From NCBI GenBank assembly GCA_045540335.1, contig JAZQHC010000005.1:1-64000 (forward strand): DNA of 64,000 nt, written 5' to 3'. This document shows positions 15,255-25,164 of this stretch, piece by piece; the stretch's first letter is position 1; each line of letters opens with the position of its first letter. The notes below the pieces were generated by a model, which did not search any database, was not told the origin of the DNA, and was given only the letters and a program-made list of their open reading frames with translations. The position numbers were made by a program, and so were the translations under genes. This DNA comes from RGIG7213 sp045540335. Lineage in GTDB: Bacteria > Bacillota > Clostridia > Oscillospirales > CAG-272.

Positions 15255-15887
15255 ATGTACGAACGTATTTTTAAAAGATTTTTTGATTTTTCAGCAGCGT
15301 TGCTTATGTTGGCAGTGCTTATAATACCAATGCTTGCAGTGGCTGTTTTGGTTAGGGTGAAGCTTGGGTCTCCCGTGTTATTCAGGCAAAAACGCCCCGG
15401 CAAAAACGAAAAAATATTCATGCTGTACAAGTTCCGCACCATGACTGATAAAAAAGACGAAAACGGAAACCTTTTGCCCGACGGCGAAAGGCTGACCAAA
15501 TTCGGGAAATTTTTAAGAAGCACCAGTATCGACGAATTGCCTGAATTGATAAATATTCTCAAAGGGGATATGAGCTTTGTCGGTCCGCGCCCGCTGCTTG
15601 TAAAATATCTTCCCAGATATAACGAAAGGCAAAGGCACAGGCACGATGTACGTCCCGGCTTAACGGGGCTTGCACAAGCAATGGGAAGAAATACCGTCAG
15701 CTGGGAAGAAAAATTTGAATACGACGTTACATATGCAGAAAATATCACGTTTATGCTTGATATAAAAATAATTTTTAAAACCGCAATATCCGTCTTGAAA
15801 AGAGAGGGGATATCATCAGGCACAGACGCTACAATGGAAGAATTTATGGGAAGCGAACAACCTGTAAAGGAGAAGCTTGATATATGA
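15255..15887 (+). CDS. EpsL/PglC-like sugar phosphotransferase
   Basis: A 210-residue phosphoglycosyl transferase very like Bacillus EpsL and Campylobacter PglC: FRQKRPGKNEKIF, KFRTMTDKKDENGNLLPDGE, SIDELPELINILKGDMSFVGPRPLL, and the typical EGI...T.EEFMG ending. PglC-type enzymes load UDP-diacetylbacillosamine onto undecaprenyl phosphate. This suits the PglE-like aminotransferase (32213) and PglF-like dehydratase (47970) in the window. Having two initiating transferases in one operon is unusual. It overlaps the next gene by 4 bp. Confidence 0.92.
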   Translation: MYERIFKRFFDFSAALLMLAVLIIPMLAVAVLVRVKLGSPVLFRQKRPGKNEKIFMLYKFRTMTDKKDENGNLLPDGERLTKFGKFLRSTSIDELPELINILKGDMSFVGPRPLLVKYLPRYNERQRHRHDVRPGLTGLAQAMGRNTVSWEEKFEYDVTYAENITFMLDIKIIFKTAISVLKREGISSGTDATMEEFMGSEQPVKEKLDI

Positions 15888-16972
15888 AAATAGCCGTGCT
15901 TTCAAACGATGCCGGCGGCCTTTTTAGATTTCGCTTTAAGCTGATCAAAGAAATGATAGACCGCGGCCACAGCGTGGTAATAATCAATCCGCACGACAGT
16001 AAGGATATACAAAGATTTGCCGATATCGGATGCAAGCTTTACGATATTAAAATAGACAGAAGGGGTATAAACCCGTTTAAGGATATCGGATTTTTGCTTA
16101 ACTGTGCAAAAATATTAAAAAAAGAATCGCCCGACAAGGTTATTACATACACGATAAAGCCCAATATATATTGCGGGCTTGCGTGCCGATTTTTGAAAAA
16201 AGACTATTACGTTAACGTAACGGGGCTTGGTACTGCCTTTCAAAACGACGGTATTTTAAAAAAGATAACCGTTATGCTGTATAAAGCAGCGCTTAAAAAG
16301 GTAAGCTGCGTTTTCTTTGAAAACCCGGGCAGCAAGGATATCTTCGTTTCTTTGAATATAGTTAAAGAAGAAAAAACCAAGGTCTTACGCGGTGCGGGTG
16401 TTGATATACAGCATTTTAAATTTACGGAATATCCTATGGCAGATACGCCGCTTAACTTCCTGTTCATAGGAAGGGTGATGAAGGAAAAAGGCGTTGAAGA
16501 ATTGTTTTACTGCGTTAAAAAGCTTAAAGGCGAGTACGGTGACAGCATTTCCTTTACTTTCGTCGGTGCGTATGAAGAAAACTACGAAGAAAAAATAAAA
16601 GAATTAGTCGATAACGGTGCGATAATTTACGACGGCGTTCAGCCCGACGTAAGGCCGTATTTTGAAAAAGCGTGGTGCTTCGTATTGCCCTCTTACCACG
16701 AGGGAATGGCAAACACGATATTGGAAAGCGGTGCCATGGGCAGACCCGTTATCACAACGCGTATCAACGGCTGTATGGAAGGCGTTTTAGATGGGCAAAC
16801 AGGTTATCTTTGCGAAGTTAAAAGCGCTGAAGATCTGTACGACAAAATGAAGAAATTTATACTGCTGCCGTATGAAGAAAAAAAGCAGCTTGGTGCTTGC
16901 TCTTACGATTATATAACGGCAAATTTCGATAAAACAGAAGTGGTAAAGGAAACGTTAAGCAGGATTTTGTGA
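15884..16972 (+). CDS. Glycosyltransferase family 4 (PglA-like)
   Basis: A 362-residue GT-B glycosyltransferase. The N-terminal half has LSNDAGGLFRFR and YTIKPNIYCGL; the donor domain has FIGRVMKEKGVEEL and the EGMANTILE motif near 275. It resembles PglA/CapM-type enzymes that add the second sugar, often GalNAc, to an undecaprenyl-linked bacillosamine-type sugar. It directly follows the EpsL/PglC-like gene (4-bp overlap), which supports that order. AAGGAG lies 10 bp before the ATG. Confidence 0.87.
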   Translation: MKIAVLSNDAGGLFRFRFKLIKEMIDRGHSVVIINPHDSKDIQRFADIGCKLYDIKIDRRGINPFKDIGFLLNCAKILKKESPDKVITYTIKPNIYCGLACRFLKKDYYVNVTGLGTAFQNDGILKKITVMLYKAALKKVSCVFFENPGSKDIFVSLNIVKEEKTKVLRGAGVDIQHFKFTEYPMADTPLNFLFIGRVMKEKGVEELFYCVKKLKGEYGDSISFTFVGAYEENYEEKIKELVDNGAIIYDGVQPDVRPYFEKAWCFVLPSYHEGMANTILESGAMGRPVITTRINGCMEGVLDGQTGYLCEVKSAEDLYDKMKKFILLPYEEKKQLGACSYDYITANFDKTEVVKETLSRIL

Positions 16973-17943
16973 TGAGTTGTTTTTTTAGCGTCATAATACC
17001 GGTATATAACACCGAAAAATATTTGAATCAATGCGTTACAAGTATTCTTACACAAACCTTTGAAGATTTGCAGGTGATTCTGGTGGACGACGGATCTACC
17101 GACAATAGCCCCAAAATATGTGACGAGCTTGCCGCAAAAGATCCGCGTGTGTCTGTCGTTCACAAGCAAAACGGCGGTCTGTCTTCTGCAAGGAATGCAG
17201 GCATTCGTGCATCAAAGGGCGAATACGTAATGTTTTTAGACAGCGACGATTATTTTACAAGCAACGCGTGTGCTTTAAAGCTTTATACCGAATTAAAAAA
17301 CGATCCGTGCGACGTACTGTTGTTCAAATCGTTGAAATACTATGAAGAAAAAGATTCTTACGTTGATTACTACGGCGATTACGATCTTAAGTATTTCCAA
17401 AAACGCGATCCCAACGAAGTGTTTTACTATATGGTTAAGGAGCATAAGCAATTTGCCTGCGCGTGCAATAGGGCAATAAAAAGAGATATCTTTTCAAACG
17501 GCGATCTGTTTTTTGAAGAGGGTGTAACGGCAGAGGATATTGAATGGTCTGTAAAGCTGTTTAAGAAAATAAAAAGTGCCAACGCCGTAAACGAAAATGT
17601 TCACGTATATCGTCAAGGTGTATCTACGTCTATTACGGCGTCGCTTTCACCTAAAAAATTCGAAAGCTTAAGCGGAATAGTTACAAGGCTGATAGAAGAG
17701 TATGAAGATAAAAACGATGCGTTTTCTTTAAACGTAAAAAGATTTATGGCGTTCGAATATGCAATACTGCTGTTAAACACGTCGTGCCTTGATAATTATG
17801 CAGAATACAAGCATTTGACAAAATACGATCATATATTCAAATACAGTACAGATAAGAAAACGAAAATAACGAAGCTGATATATAAAGTGTTTGGCTTCAA
17901 CGGCTTGATGCGGATATTCCGCATAAAGAGGAGAATAAAGTGA
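16972..17943 (+). CDS. Glycosyltransferase family 2
   Basis: A 323-residue GT2 enzyme of the common capsule type: VIIPVYNTEKYL at the N-terminus, LVDDGSTDNSP, NGGLSSARNAG and the metal motif LDSDDYF near residue 90. The C-terminal part is specific to this locus type. The ATG overlaps the preceding stop by one base (TGATG); a GTG one codon earlier is also possible. Sugar donor unknown. Confidence 0.86.
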   Translation: MSCFFSVIIPVYNTEKYLNQCVTSILTQTFEDLQVILVDDGSTDNSPKICDELAAKDPRVSVVHKQNGGLSSARNAGIRASKGEYVMFLDSDDYFTSNACALKLYTELKNDPCDVLLFKSLKYYEEKDSYVDYYGDYDLKYFQKRDPNEVFYYMVKEHKQFACACNRAIKRDIFSNGDLFFEEGVTAEDIEWSVKLFKKIKSANAVNENVHVYRQGVSTSITASLSPKKFESLSGIVTRLIEEYEDKNDAFSLNVKRFMAFEYAILLLNTSCLDNYAEYKHLTKYDHIFKYSTDKKTKITKLIYKVFGFNGLMRIFRIKRRIK

Positions 17944-18839
17944 GTGCGCCTTTACTAACGGTATTTACGCCTACGTATAACAGAAAAAACATATTAAGCC
18001 GATGCTATAACAGCTTGTTAAAGCAAAGTAATAAGTCGTTTATATGGCTTATAATAGATGATGGCTCGACCGACGGTACGGAAGATTTGGTACGTGCCTG
18101 GCAACAGGCCGACAACGGGTTTGAAATAAGATACGTTTACAAGGAAAACGGCGGTCTTCATACGGGATATAACAAGGCTATCGAATGTGCCGATACGGAG
18201 TTGATGATGTGCATCGATTCCGACGATTACGTAGAAGACGGCGCAATAGAAAATGTGCTTTCGTTTTGGCAAAAAAACAAAAACGAAAAGTATGCCGGCA
18301 TAGTGGCACTTGACAGATATGAAAACGGTGATATCATAGGCGATCCGCTTCCCGATCAAAAAAGCGTTAACCTTATAGATCTGCTGTGCGGAAAATATAA
18401 TATAAACAACGGCGACAGGCAAAACGTGGTACGAACTGCGCTTTATAAAATGGTTGCCCCGATGGCAAGCTTTGAAGGGGAAAAAAACTTCAATCCGCAC
18501 TATATGCATCTTCAGATCAGCAAAGAATACGATTTTCTTGTAATGAACCGGCCGGTGCGCGTAGTACAATACGAAGAAAACGGAATGACTGCCAATATAT
18601 TCAAGCAGTACCTTAACAGCCCGAAAAGCTTTGCACAAACAAGGCGCTTGTATATGTCTTTCAAAGGTACACCGCTGAAATTTAAGCTTAAAACGGCGAT
18701 GCACTACGTATCAAGCTGTATAATCGGCAAGGATATGAAGAATTTGTTGAATATACAAAATAAGCATATCGTTATTCTGATGATCCCGTTTGGAATTTTA
18801 CTCAGTTTATATATAAACTATAAAGGTGCAAAAAAATAA
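17940..18839 (+). CDS. Glycosyltransferase family 2
   Basis: A 299-residue GT2 enzyme with FTPTYNRKNIL, IIDDGSTDGT, KENGGLHTGYNKAIE and the metal motif CIDSDDYV. It belongs to the 'NGGLHTGYN' subgroup and is similar in layout to the gene at 19578. It starts with GTG overlapping the previous stop (GTGA), supported by GAGGAG six bases upstream. The final hydrophobic segment (about 280-295) may attach it to the membrane. Confidence 0.86.
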   Translation: MSAPLLTVFTPTYNRKNILSRCYNSLLKQSNKSFIWLIIDDGSTDGTEDLVRAWQQADNGFEIRYVYKENGGLHTGYNKAIECADTELMMCIDSDDYVEDGAIENVLSFWQKNKNEKYAGIVALDRYENGDIIGDPLPDQKSVNLIDLLCGKYNINNGDRQNVVRTALYKMVAPMASFEGEKNFNPHYMHLQISKEYDFLVMNRPVRVVQYEENGMTANIFKQYLNSPKSFAQTRRLYMSFKGTPLKFKLKTAMHYVSSCIIGKDMKNLLNIQNKHIVILMIPFGILLSLYINYKGAKK

Positions 18840-18856
18840 TATTGGAAATGATATAA

Positions 18857-19564
18857 ATGATACCGAAAAAAATACACTATTGCTGGTTTGGCGGCAAGGA
18901 AAAGCCAAAAAGCGTGCTTAAATGTATCGACAGTTGGCGGAAATACTGCCCCGACTATGAGATAATAGAGTGGAACGAGGATAATTTTGACGTCAATGCA
19001 CACCCGTTTACAAAAGAAGCCTTTGAAATCAAAAAGTGGGCGTTCGTTTCGGATTATGCAAGATTATATGTCGTATATAACCATGGCGGGATATATCTTG
19101 ATACAGACGTTCAGTTGATAAAAAGCTTGGATATATTTTTACAAAATGAAATTTATCTTGGCTTTGAGGATGAAAATTACGTAGCTACGGGCTTAGGCTT
19201 CGGTGCAATAAAGGGCCATCCGTTTTTAATGGAAAATATGAAAGCCTACGATAACGAGGCTTTAATGGATGAAAACGGCAAATTTACAGCCATAAGCTGC
19301 CCTGTATATACAACGAAGCTTCTTATGGATAAGGGTATGCGTAAGAATTGTGAAAAAATTCAGAGCGTAGGCGGTATAACAGTTTATCCGAAGGATTACT
19401 TTTGCCCGTACGATTATACTACCGGCGTTATGAATATTACGGAAAATTCACATTCGATACACCTGTATTCAATGACTTGGATAAACAAAACGCAGGTTTT
19501 TAAAAGTAAGATAACGCGGGTATTTCACAGATTTTTCGGAAAAAATGTTTTTCACAAACGGTAA
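18857..19564 (+). CDS. Glycosyltransferase family 32 (capsule type)
   Basis: A 235-residue protein of the GT32 'sugar-binding DXD' group: IPKKIHYCWFGG at the start, SWRKYCPDYEIIEWNE, then FVSDYARLYVVYNHGGIYLDTDVQ with the Asp-Thr-Asp metal motif near residue 80. These enzymes add Gal, GalNAc or Man to surface glycans. It is a paralogue of the gene at 30329. Confidence 0.87.
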   Translation: MIPKKIHYCWFGGKEKPKSVLKCIDSWRKYCPDYEIIEWNEDNFDVNAHPFTKEAFEIKKWAFVSDYARLYVVYNHGGIYLDTDVQLIKSLDIFLQNEIYLGFEDENYVATGLGFGAIKGHPFLMENMKAYDNEALMDENGKFTAISCPVYTTKLLMDKGMRKNCEKIQSVGGITVYPKDYFCPYDYTTGVMNITENSHSIHLYSMTWINKTQVFKSKITRVFHRFFGKNVFHKR

Positions 19565-19577
19565 AGAGGACGGTTAA

Positions 19578-20438
19578 ATGGTTACTGTTTTTACCCCTGC
19601 ATACAACGCGCAAAAAACCATAGGCAGGCTGTATGAAAGCCTTAAAAGGCAAACCGAGAAAGATCTTCAATGGGTGGTAGTAAACGACGGATCTACCGAT
19701 AATACGGAAAAGCTGATAAATTCCTACATTGACGAGAATATCTTGAATATAAAATACGGCAGCTTTGAAAATCAAGGCAAGTATTCGGCGTATAATAAAG
19801 GGCTTGATCTTGCGGATGGGGAATATTTCATATGCGTAGATGCAGACGATTATATTCCCGATGATACTATACATCGTATTGCCTGCCAAATGGATTTCAT
19901 AAAAGACGATGATCGGTGCTGCGGTATAGTCGCACTGAAGGAAATAATAGGGCAAAGCGATATTCAGTATTTTCCCAAGGATAACGAGATCTTATCTTTG
20001 AAAAAGATAGAATTTGAATATAAAACCGCCGGCGAAAAAACATACGTTTTCAAAACCGAATATGCAAAAGAGGCAAGATTTATCGACATACTTCCGGAAA
20101 AATTTTTCCCTGAATTATTCATATACGATATGCTGGGCGAAAAATATACATTTATGGCAGTAAACGAAGTGTTTACCGTTTGCGAATATCAGCCCGAGGG
20201 ATATACGAGCAATTACCGCAAGCTTATGTTGAATAACCCTACCGGGTTTGCATATTTGTATAAGCAGCGTATGCTTTTTTCCGAAGCTTTTTTACAAAAA
20301 GCCGGTATGGCAATGCGGTACAATGCTTTTCAGCTTATGTCAAAAAATTCTAAAAAACCGCGCGGCGGCTGTCCCTTTTTAAGGGGATTGATGCTTTTGC
20401 CTTCGCTTGCGCTTATATTCAGGTACAAATATCTTTAA
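19578..20438 (+). CDS. Glycosyltransferase family 2
   Basis: A 286-residue GT2 enzyme: FTPAYNAQKTIGRL, VVNDGSTDNTEK, FENQGKYSAYNKGLDLA and metal motif CVDADDYI. It is of the same subgroup as the gene at 17940, although the acceptor half differs. AGAGGA precedes the ATG. Donor unknown. Confidence 0.85.
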   Translation: MVTVFTPAYNAQKTIGRLYESLKRQTEKDLQWVVVNDGSTDNTEKLINSYIDENILNIKYGSFENQGKYSAYNKGLDLADGEYFICVDADDYIPDDTIHRIACQMDFIKDDDRCCGIVALKEIIGQSDIQYFPKDNEILSLKKIEFEYKTAGEKTYVFKTEYAKEARFIDILPEKFFPELFIYDMLGEKYTFMAVNEVFTVCEYQPEGYTSNYRKLMLNNPTGFAYLYKQRMLFSEAFLQKAGMAMRYNAFQLMSKNSKKPRGGCPFLRGLMLLPSLALIFRYKYL

Positions 20439-20458
20439 TCGAAAGGAGGAAAGACGGC

Positions 20459-21847
20459 ATGACGCACGACAATACGAATAAGCCGCAAAACGCTGTAAAG
20501 TCAAAATATATAAAAAATCATACTATTTCGGCTAATAAAACCTTTACAAATCCGTTTGCAGGGGCAAAAAAAGAAAAAACGCAGCAAAAGAAGGATACAT
20601 TTATTCCGTCAAAGCAGCCTGCCTCCAGGTATATTAAAGATACGAAAAGTAAATCAAAATGGTTTAATATTGATATAAACAACCCATTGGTGTGCTTTGC
20701 CGTTTGCACCGGCTCGTTCGGCATCTATATTTTGGCAAGCAGCGGCCTTGGGATATCGTCGGGGTTTGACTTTTTAAACGTTTTTTGTGCTTTTTTACTT
20801 CCGGTGATACTGTATTTTTCTCGTAACAACGTGTATTTTTCAGACCGCATGAGGCCCGTATATTTGGCAATAGAAATATTTGCCGTTGCAATATTTATAT
20901 CTTATACGAAAAACCTTGCCTATTTATCGATGTTTAAAATGCTGGTATATGTTACCATACCGCTTACGACTTCGTATTTAGGGTATAACGATAAGGCGTT
21001 AAAATGGATATCTTATGCCAATATTGCTATAAGTATAGCGTTGGTGGTGGATTTTTCAGCGGGCGGTATCACGGGTGGCTGGAACCCCAATATCGTGGGC
21101 CTGTACTCTCTTTACGGAATTGCATGGATAGTTTTTACAGGTAAGGAAAGAAAGCGCGAGCATCTTATAATGGATGTTATAATATTCTCGGCGTCGTTTA
21201 CGCAATTAGCTTTAACGAACTGCCGTTCTGCCATGTTGGGATTGGCCGTTCTTGTAGTGTTCCACTATTTTATTCCGGTAAAGTTGTTTTTAAACAAAGT
21301 CTTTTACAGGGCGATGTATATAGTAATTATGGTGTTCCCGATCGTTGTGGTTCAGGGTATGCTGTGGTTGTATGAAAGCGAATTTGCCCACGAGCTTGAT
21401 AAATGGATAATGGAAAAAACAGACAAGTCGCTGTTTTCCGGCAGAGAAGGCATTTGGGCGATGATGTATGAACACTACATGAAGGATTTCTTTTTTGGAA
21501 ACGGTGCGGATTACAAAAACAACTCGCACAGTATATACATGCTTCTTATGGTTACGATAGGAATAGTTGGTGTTATAACGTTTTTGTGGATATTTTTCAA
21601 GTTTTTCGAATTTATGCACGCGCATATAGAAGATCACATAGTAAGGGCAAGCTTGGTTGCCTTTTTGGCAGTATATATAACCCACGCGTTTGAGCCTACC
21701 ATCATCGTGCCGTACCCGATGAACGTGGTTTATTATATGATATTGGCCGTCGGCGTTGGCAGGGCTTGTATATTGGATAAAAAACGAAAAGAAAAATTGT
21801 TGCAAGAGGTATCGCAGAATGTACAGCGTGATAGTGCCGATATATAA
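20459..21847 (+). CDS. Wzy/O-antigen ligase-like polymerase
   Basis: A 462-residue polytopic membrane protein with about ten helices and a large outside loop. This loop holds GREGIWAMMYEHYMKDFFFGNG and NNSHSIYMLLMVTIG, typical of the Wzy_C/WaaL family. Such proteins polymerise or ligate undecaprenyl-linked glycans on the outer face of the membrane. The first 70 or so residues are hydrophilic and Lys-rich, an unusual cytoplasmic extension. AAGGAGGA gives a strong start. Its coexistence with an ABC exporter and no visible flippase is notable. Confidence 0.85.
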   Translation: MTHDNTNKPQNAVKSKYIKNHTISANKTFTNPFAGAKKEKTQQKKDTFIPSKQPASRYIKDTKSKSKWFNIDINNPLVCFAVCTGSFGIYILASSGLGISSGFDFLNVFCAFLLPVILYFSRNNVYFSDRMRPVYLAIEIFAVAIFISYTKNLAYLSMFKMLVYVTIPLTTSYLGYNDKALKWISYANIAISIALVVDFSAGGITGGWNPNIVGLYSLYGIAWIVFTGKERKREHLIMDVIIFSASFTQLALTNCRSAMLGLAVLVVFHYFIPVKLFLNKVFYRAMYIVIMVFPIVVVQGMLWLYESEFAHELDKWIMEKTDKSLFSGREGIWAMMYEHYMKDFFFGNGADYKNNSHSIYMLLMVTIGIVGVITFLWIFFKFFEFMHAHIEDHIVRASLVAFLAVYITHAFEPTIIVPYPMNVVYYMILAVGVGRACILDKKRKEKLLQEVSQNVQRDSADI

Positions 21848-22796
21848 TTCCGAAGCGCATCTTCGCAGGTGCCTTGATTCAATAATAAATCAAACCAACC
21901 GCGATTTTGAATTGATACTTGTAAACGACGGCTCAAAGGATAAAAGCGGTGAAATATGTAAAGAATACGCTGAAAAAGACAATAGGGTCGTTTATATAGA
22001 AACGGAAAATAAAGGCGTCAGCAGTGCAAGAAATACAGGAATCAATAATGCAAAAGGCGATTATATAGGCTTTGTTGACAGCGACGACGAAGTGTTTGCC
22101 GATATGTACGACGTTCTTTTGAAAAACGCACGCGAGCATAATGCCCAGATAGTAATATGCGATGCACTTACTGTTTACGAAAACGGAATGAAGGATATAG
22201 ATACGTTGCCCGTCTTTTCATGTAACAGTACCGTCTTAAGGGGCGATATAACGGTTGATCAAATATCGTATATGGCAGGTGCGGCGTGGCGGTGTATATA
22301 CAAGCGCGAGCTGCTGAAGGATGAAAGCGTACGCTTTCCGTTGGGAATAAAGCTGTCCGAGGACAGAATATTCAATATACTCGCCATGGGTAAGGCAGAA
22401 AAAATATATTATATAAAAAAGCCGTTTTATCTGCGTTACATGATCAATGGCAGCGCCGTTAATAAATACTATAACAACTATCTTGATATCGTCGTAAACG
22501 CACATAAGAAAACTACGGAAGCGTTGGAATATTGCGGATTTTCAAAAGAGTTTTTCGATGCATATAAAATGCACGTGGCGTACGGGGCGTTATCTGCCGT
22601 TTATAATGAATTTCACCCAAATTGTAAAAATAAATTAAATCAAAAAATTAAAAACGTAAAAGCTGTTTGCTTTGATGATTACGTGCAAAACAATTTTCCA
22701 TCGTCGGTAGGCGATAAAAAATTAAAATTGATACAGCGAAAGAAAGTATATACGCTTGTATTTTTATGCCAATTAAGAAAGATATTAAAAAAATAA
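21819..22796 (+). CDS. Glycosyltransferase family 2
   Basis: A 325-residue GT2 enzyme: SVIVPIYNSEAHLRRCLDSI, LVNDGSKDKSGEIC, NKGVSSARNTGI and metal motif FVDSDDEV. The ATG chosen starts at the canonical family N-terminus, with GAGG nearby; it lies 29 bp inside the end of the polymerase gene. An earlier in-frame ATG would add a non-homologous leader. Confidence 0.86.
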   Translation: MYSVIVPIYNSEAHLRRCLDSIINQTNRDFELILVNDGSKDKSGEICKEYAEKDNRVVYIETENKGVSSARNTGINNAKGDYIGFVDSDDEVFADMYDVLLKNAREHNAQIVICDALTVYENGMKDIDTLPVFSCNSTVLRGDITVDQISYMAGAAWRCIYKRELLKDESVRFPLGIKLSEDRIFNILAMGKAEKIYYIKKPFYLRYMINGSAVNKYYNNYLDIVVNAHKKTTEALEYCGFSKEFFDAYKMHVAYGALSAVYNEFHPNCKNKLNQKIKNVKAVCFDDYVQNNFPSSVGDKKLKLIQRKKVYTLVFLCQLRKILKK

Positions 22797-22821
22797 ACGT
22801 TTTCGATAAACGGGGTTGAAT

Positions 22822-23931
22822 ATGAAAAAGAAAAAAATACTTTTTGTAACACAGCACCTTGCGTGCGGCGGTGTTGAAAAAGCTCTTCTTAATTTAATAG
22901 ATCGTATCGATCCTGAAAAATATGAAATAGATCTGATGCTGATGAGGAGAAAAGGCGTTTGGGAGTATAAAATTCCCAAGCACGTGAACGTTTTTTACGT
23001 AACGAGGTATCTTTTCAGATTTTTCATTTTCTACGAATGCTACAGACGCCATAAAACAAGCAGCTCGTCTATCTTTGAAAAGATATATAAGAAGATAAAA
23101 TTCGGCAAAAAATACGACGTTGCGTTTGATTTTTACGGCTATAACGCATTGCCCGTTTTTATTACCGCTTACGCCGTAAGGGCTGATAAAAAGGCAACGT
23201 GGTTGCACTGTACAAGCATGGTAAATAAAGACATTACATATTCACAAAATTGCTATGCCGAGTTTGATAGGGTTTTTGGCGTATCTAAAGCGTGTTGTGA
23301 TAAATTCGAAAAGCATTTTCCGCAATATGCAGAAAAGGTCCGTCTTTTATACAATATCAACCAAACCTCTGAAATTGTAGAAAAATCAAAAGAAAACGTA
23401 GAATTGTCACCACTTTTCAATATTGTTACCGTTGGCAGAATGGCAGAACAAAAGGGCTACGACATAGCAGTAAAAGCAGCAGCCTGCTTAAAGGAAAAGG
23501 GGTATAGCTTTAAATGGTATTTCGTAGGCGATGGGGCAGAAAGAAAAAATATAGAATCCTTGATATCCAAAAACGACCTGGGGGATTACATTGTAATAGC
23601 AGGATATACGGATAATCCGTATAAATATATAAGCAGGGCAGATATATATGTTCAGCCTTCAAGGTGGGAAGGGTATTGCCTTACAATACTTGAGGCAAGA
23701 GTTCTTAAAAAGCCTATAATATGCTCTGATCTTGAGGTTTTGAAAGAACAGATACATCACGGGGTAAACGGGTTAATGTTTAAAAATGAAGACCACGTTG
23801 ATCTGTGTGCTCGGCTGGAATCGGTTATATCCAACGAATATTCGTTTGTTGAAGATTCGACCGAGGAAGAATTAAGCTGCGTTAGCGAAGCGGAAAAAAT
23901 ATATGAATTCATCGAAGGGTCGGTCGAATAA
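22822..23931 (+). CDS. Glycosyltransferase family 4, tandem paralogue A
   Basis: A 369-residue GT-B enzyme: FVTQHLACGGVEKALLNL at the start; donor domain VGRMAEQKGYDIAVKAA, YFVGDGAERKNIE, YTDNPYKYI and RWEGYCLTILEA. It is clearly related along its whole length to the next gene, so the pair arose by duplication. Donor unknown. Confidence 0.87.
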   Translation: MKKKKILFVTQHLACGGVEKALLNLIDRIDPEKYEIDLMLMRRKGVWEYKIPKHVNVFYVTRYLFRFFIFYECYRRHKTSSSSIFEKIYKKIKFGKKYDVAFDFYGYNALPVFITAYAVRADKKATWLHCTSMVNKDITYSQNCYAEFDRVFGVSKACCDKFEKHFPQYAEKVRLLYNINQTSEIVEKSKENVELSPLFNIVTVGRMAEQKGYDIAVKAAACLKEKGYSFKWYFVGDGAERKNIESLISKNDLGDYIVIAGYTDNPYKYISRADIYVQPSRWEGYCLTILEARVLKKPIICSDLEVLKEQIHHGVNGLMFKNEDHVDLCARLESVISNEYSFVEDSTEEELSCVSEAEKIYEFIEGSVE

Positions 23932-23973
23932 AGCAGCTTTGGCTGAAGACCGAGTTTGAAAACGAAAATATAT

Positions 23974-25164
23974 ATGAAACAAAAACTTCTGTTTATGACG
24001 TACTATCTGGATTGCGGCGGCGTTGAAAGGGCGCTTATCAACCTTTTAAAGTCGCTGGATCCGCAAAAATATGAAATCGACCTGCTTCTTGTAAGAAAAA
24101 CGGGGGCAGAGATCGGCAGAGTTCCCGAATACGTCAACGTAATTTCATTAGAGCCTACCGACGACCAGCTGGATATTATGGAAAGCTATCCCGTTCCTGC
24201 AAGTAAGCGTCTTATTGCATCAGGGCGCGTATTTGCCGCTGCATCGCTTCTGCTAAAATATGCCGCTACGTGCATCAAAAACGGAAAAAACTGCTATTCT
24301 CCGTATGAAATAGTATATGGAAAATATAAGCTTGACAAAGAATACGATGCGGCGTTTGATTTCCACGGATATAACAGCTTTCCCACGTATTTCATATCAA
24401 AAAGAGTTTCTGCAAAATATAAAGCAACGTGGCTGCACTGTACAAGCTTTATTCACGAACGTCTTGTTTCGATGAAAAAATATTTGTACGCATACGATAG
24501 GGTGTATGGCGTATCGTTGGAGTGCTGTAATAAGTTTTCAAAATATATCCCCGATATGGCAGATAGGGTAAGGCTGTTTTATAATATCAACGATGTGGAA
24601 GCTATCCAAAAAAAAGCGAAAGACGACGTATGTATGCCGAACGACACGGTGAATTTGGTAACCGTCGGCCGTATATCTACCCAAAAAGGATACGACATTG
24701 CCGTGAATGCGGCGCATGAGCTGAAAAAAAGAAATATCAATTTTAAGTGGTATTTCGTCGGCGACGGGGCGGAACGAAATAAAATTGAATCTTTGATAGA
24801 AGAAAAAAACGTTTCAGACCGTATAGTTATGGTTGGCTATACCGACAACCCGTATAAATACATCGGAAAATGCGATATATACGTTCAGCCCTCTAAATGG
24901 GAAGGGTATTGCCTTACATTACTTGAAGCAAGGGTTTTGAAAAAAACGATAATTTGCTCGGATCTGCCCGTGCTTCAAGAGCAGATAAAAGACGGTATCA
25001 ACGGTGCAGTATTTAAAAGCGAAGACTGTAACGATCTGTGCGATAAAATAGAAGCCGTTATCAAAGGCGGGGCGTCTTTTGAAGAGGGCGCAACACCCGA
25101 AGAATTAAGCTATAAAAGCGAAGTGCTTAAATTATACGATTTTGTAAACGGGGTAGATAAATGA
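23974..25164 (+). CDS. Glycosyltransferase family 4, tandem paralogue B
   Basis: A 396-residue GT-B enzyme: MTYYLDCGGVERALINLLKS, KATWLHCTS, VGRISTQKGYDIAVNAA, KWYFVGDGAER and KWEGYCLTLLEARVLKK. It shares many identical blocks with the preceding gene but has a longer N-terminal insert (about residues 60-110). The start is uncertain: ATG at 23974 is used, and a TTG six codons upstream is possible; neither has a strong ribosome site. Confidence 0.85.
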   Translation: MKQKLLFMTYYLDCGGVERALINLLKSLDPQKYEIDLLLVRKTGAEIGRVPEYVNVISLEPTDDQLDIMESYPVPASKRLIASGRVFAAASLLLKYAATCIKNGKNCYSPYEIVYGKYKLDKEYDAAFDFHGYNSFPTYFISKRVSAKYKATWLHCTSFIHERLVSMKKYLYAYDRVYGVSLECCNKFSKYIPDMADRVRLFYNINDVEAIQKKAKDDVCMPNDTVNLVTVGRISTQKGYDIAVNAAHELKKRNINFKWYFVGDGAERNKIESLIEEKNVSDRIVMVGYTDNPYKYIGKCDIYVQPSKWEGYCLTLLEARVLKKTIICSDLPVLQEQIKDGINGAVFKSEDCNDLCDKIEAVIKGGASFEEGATPEELSYKSEVLKLYDFVNGVDK

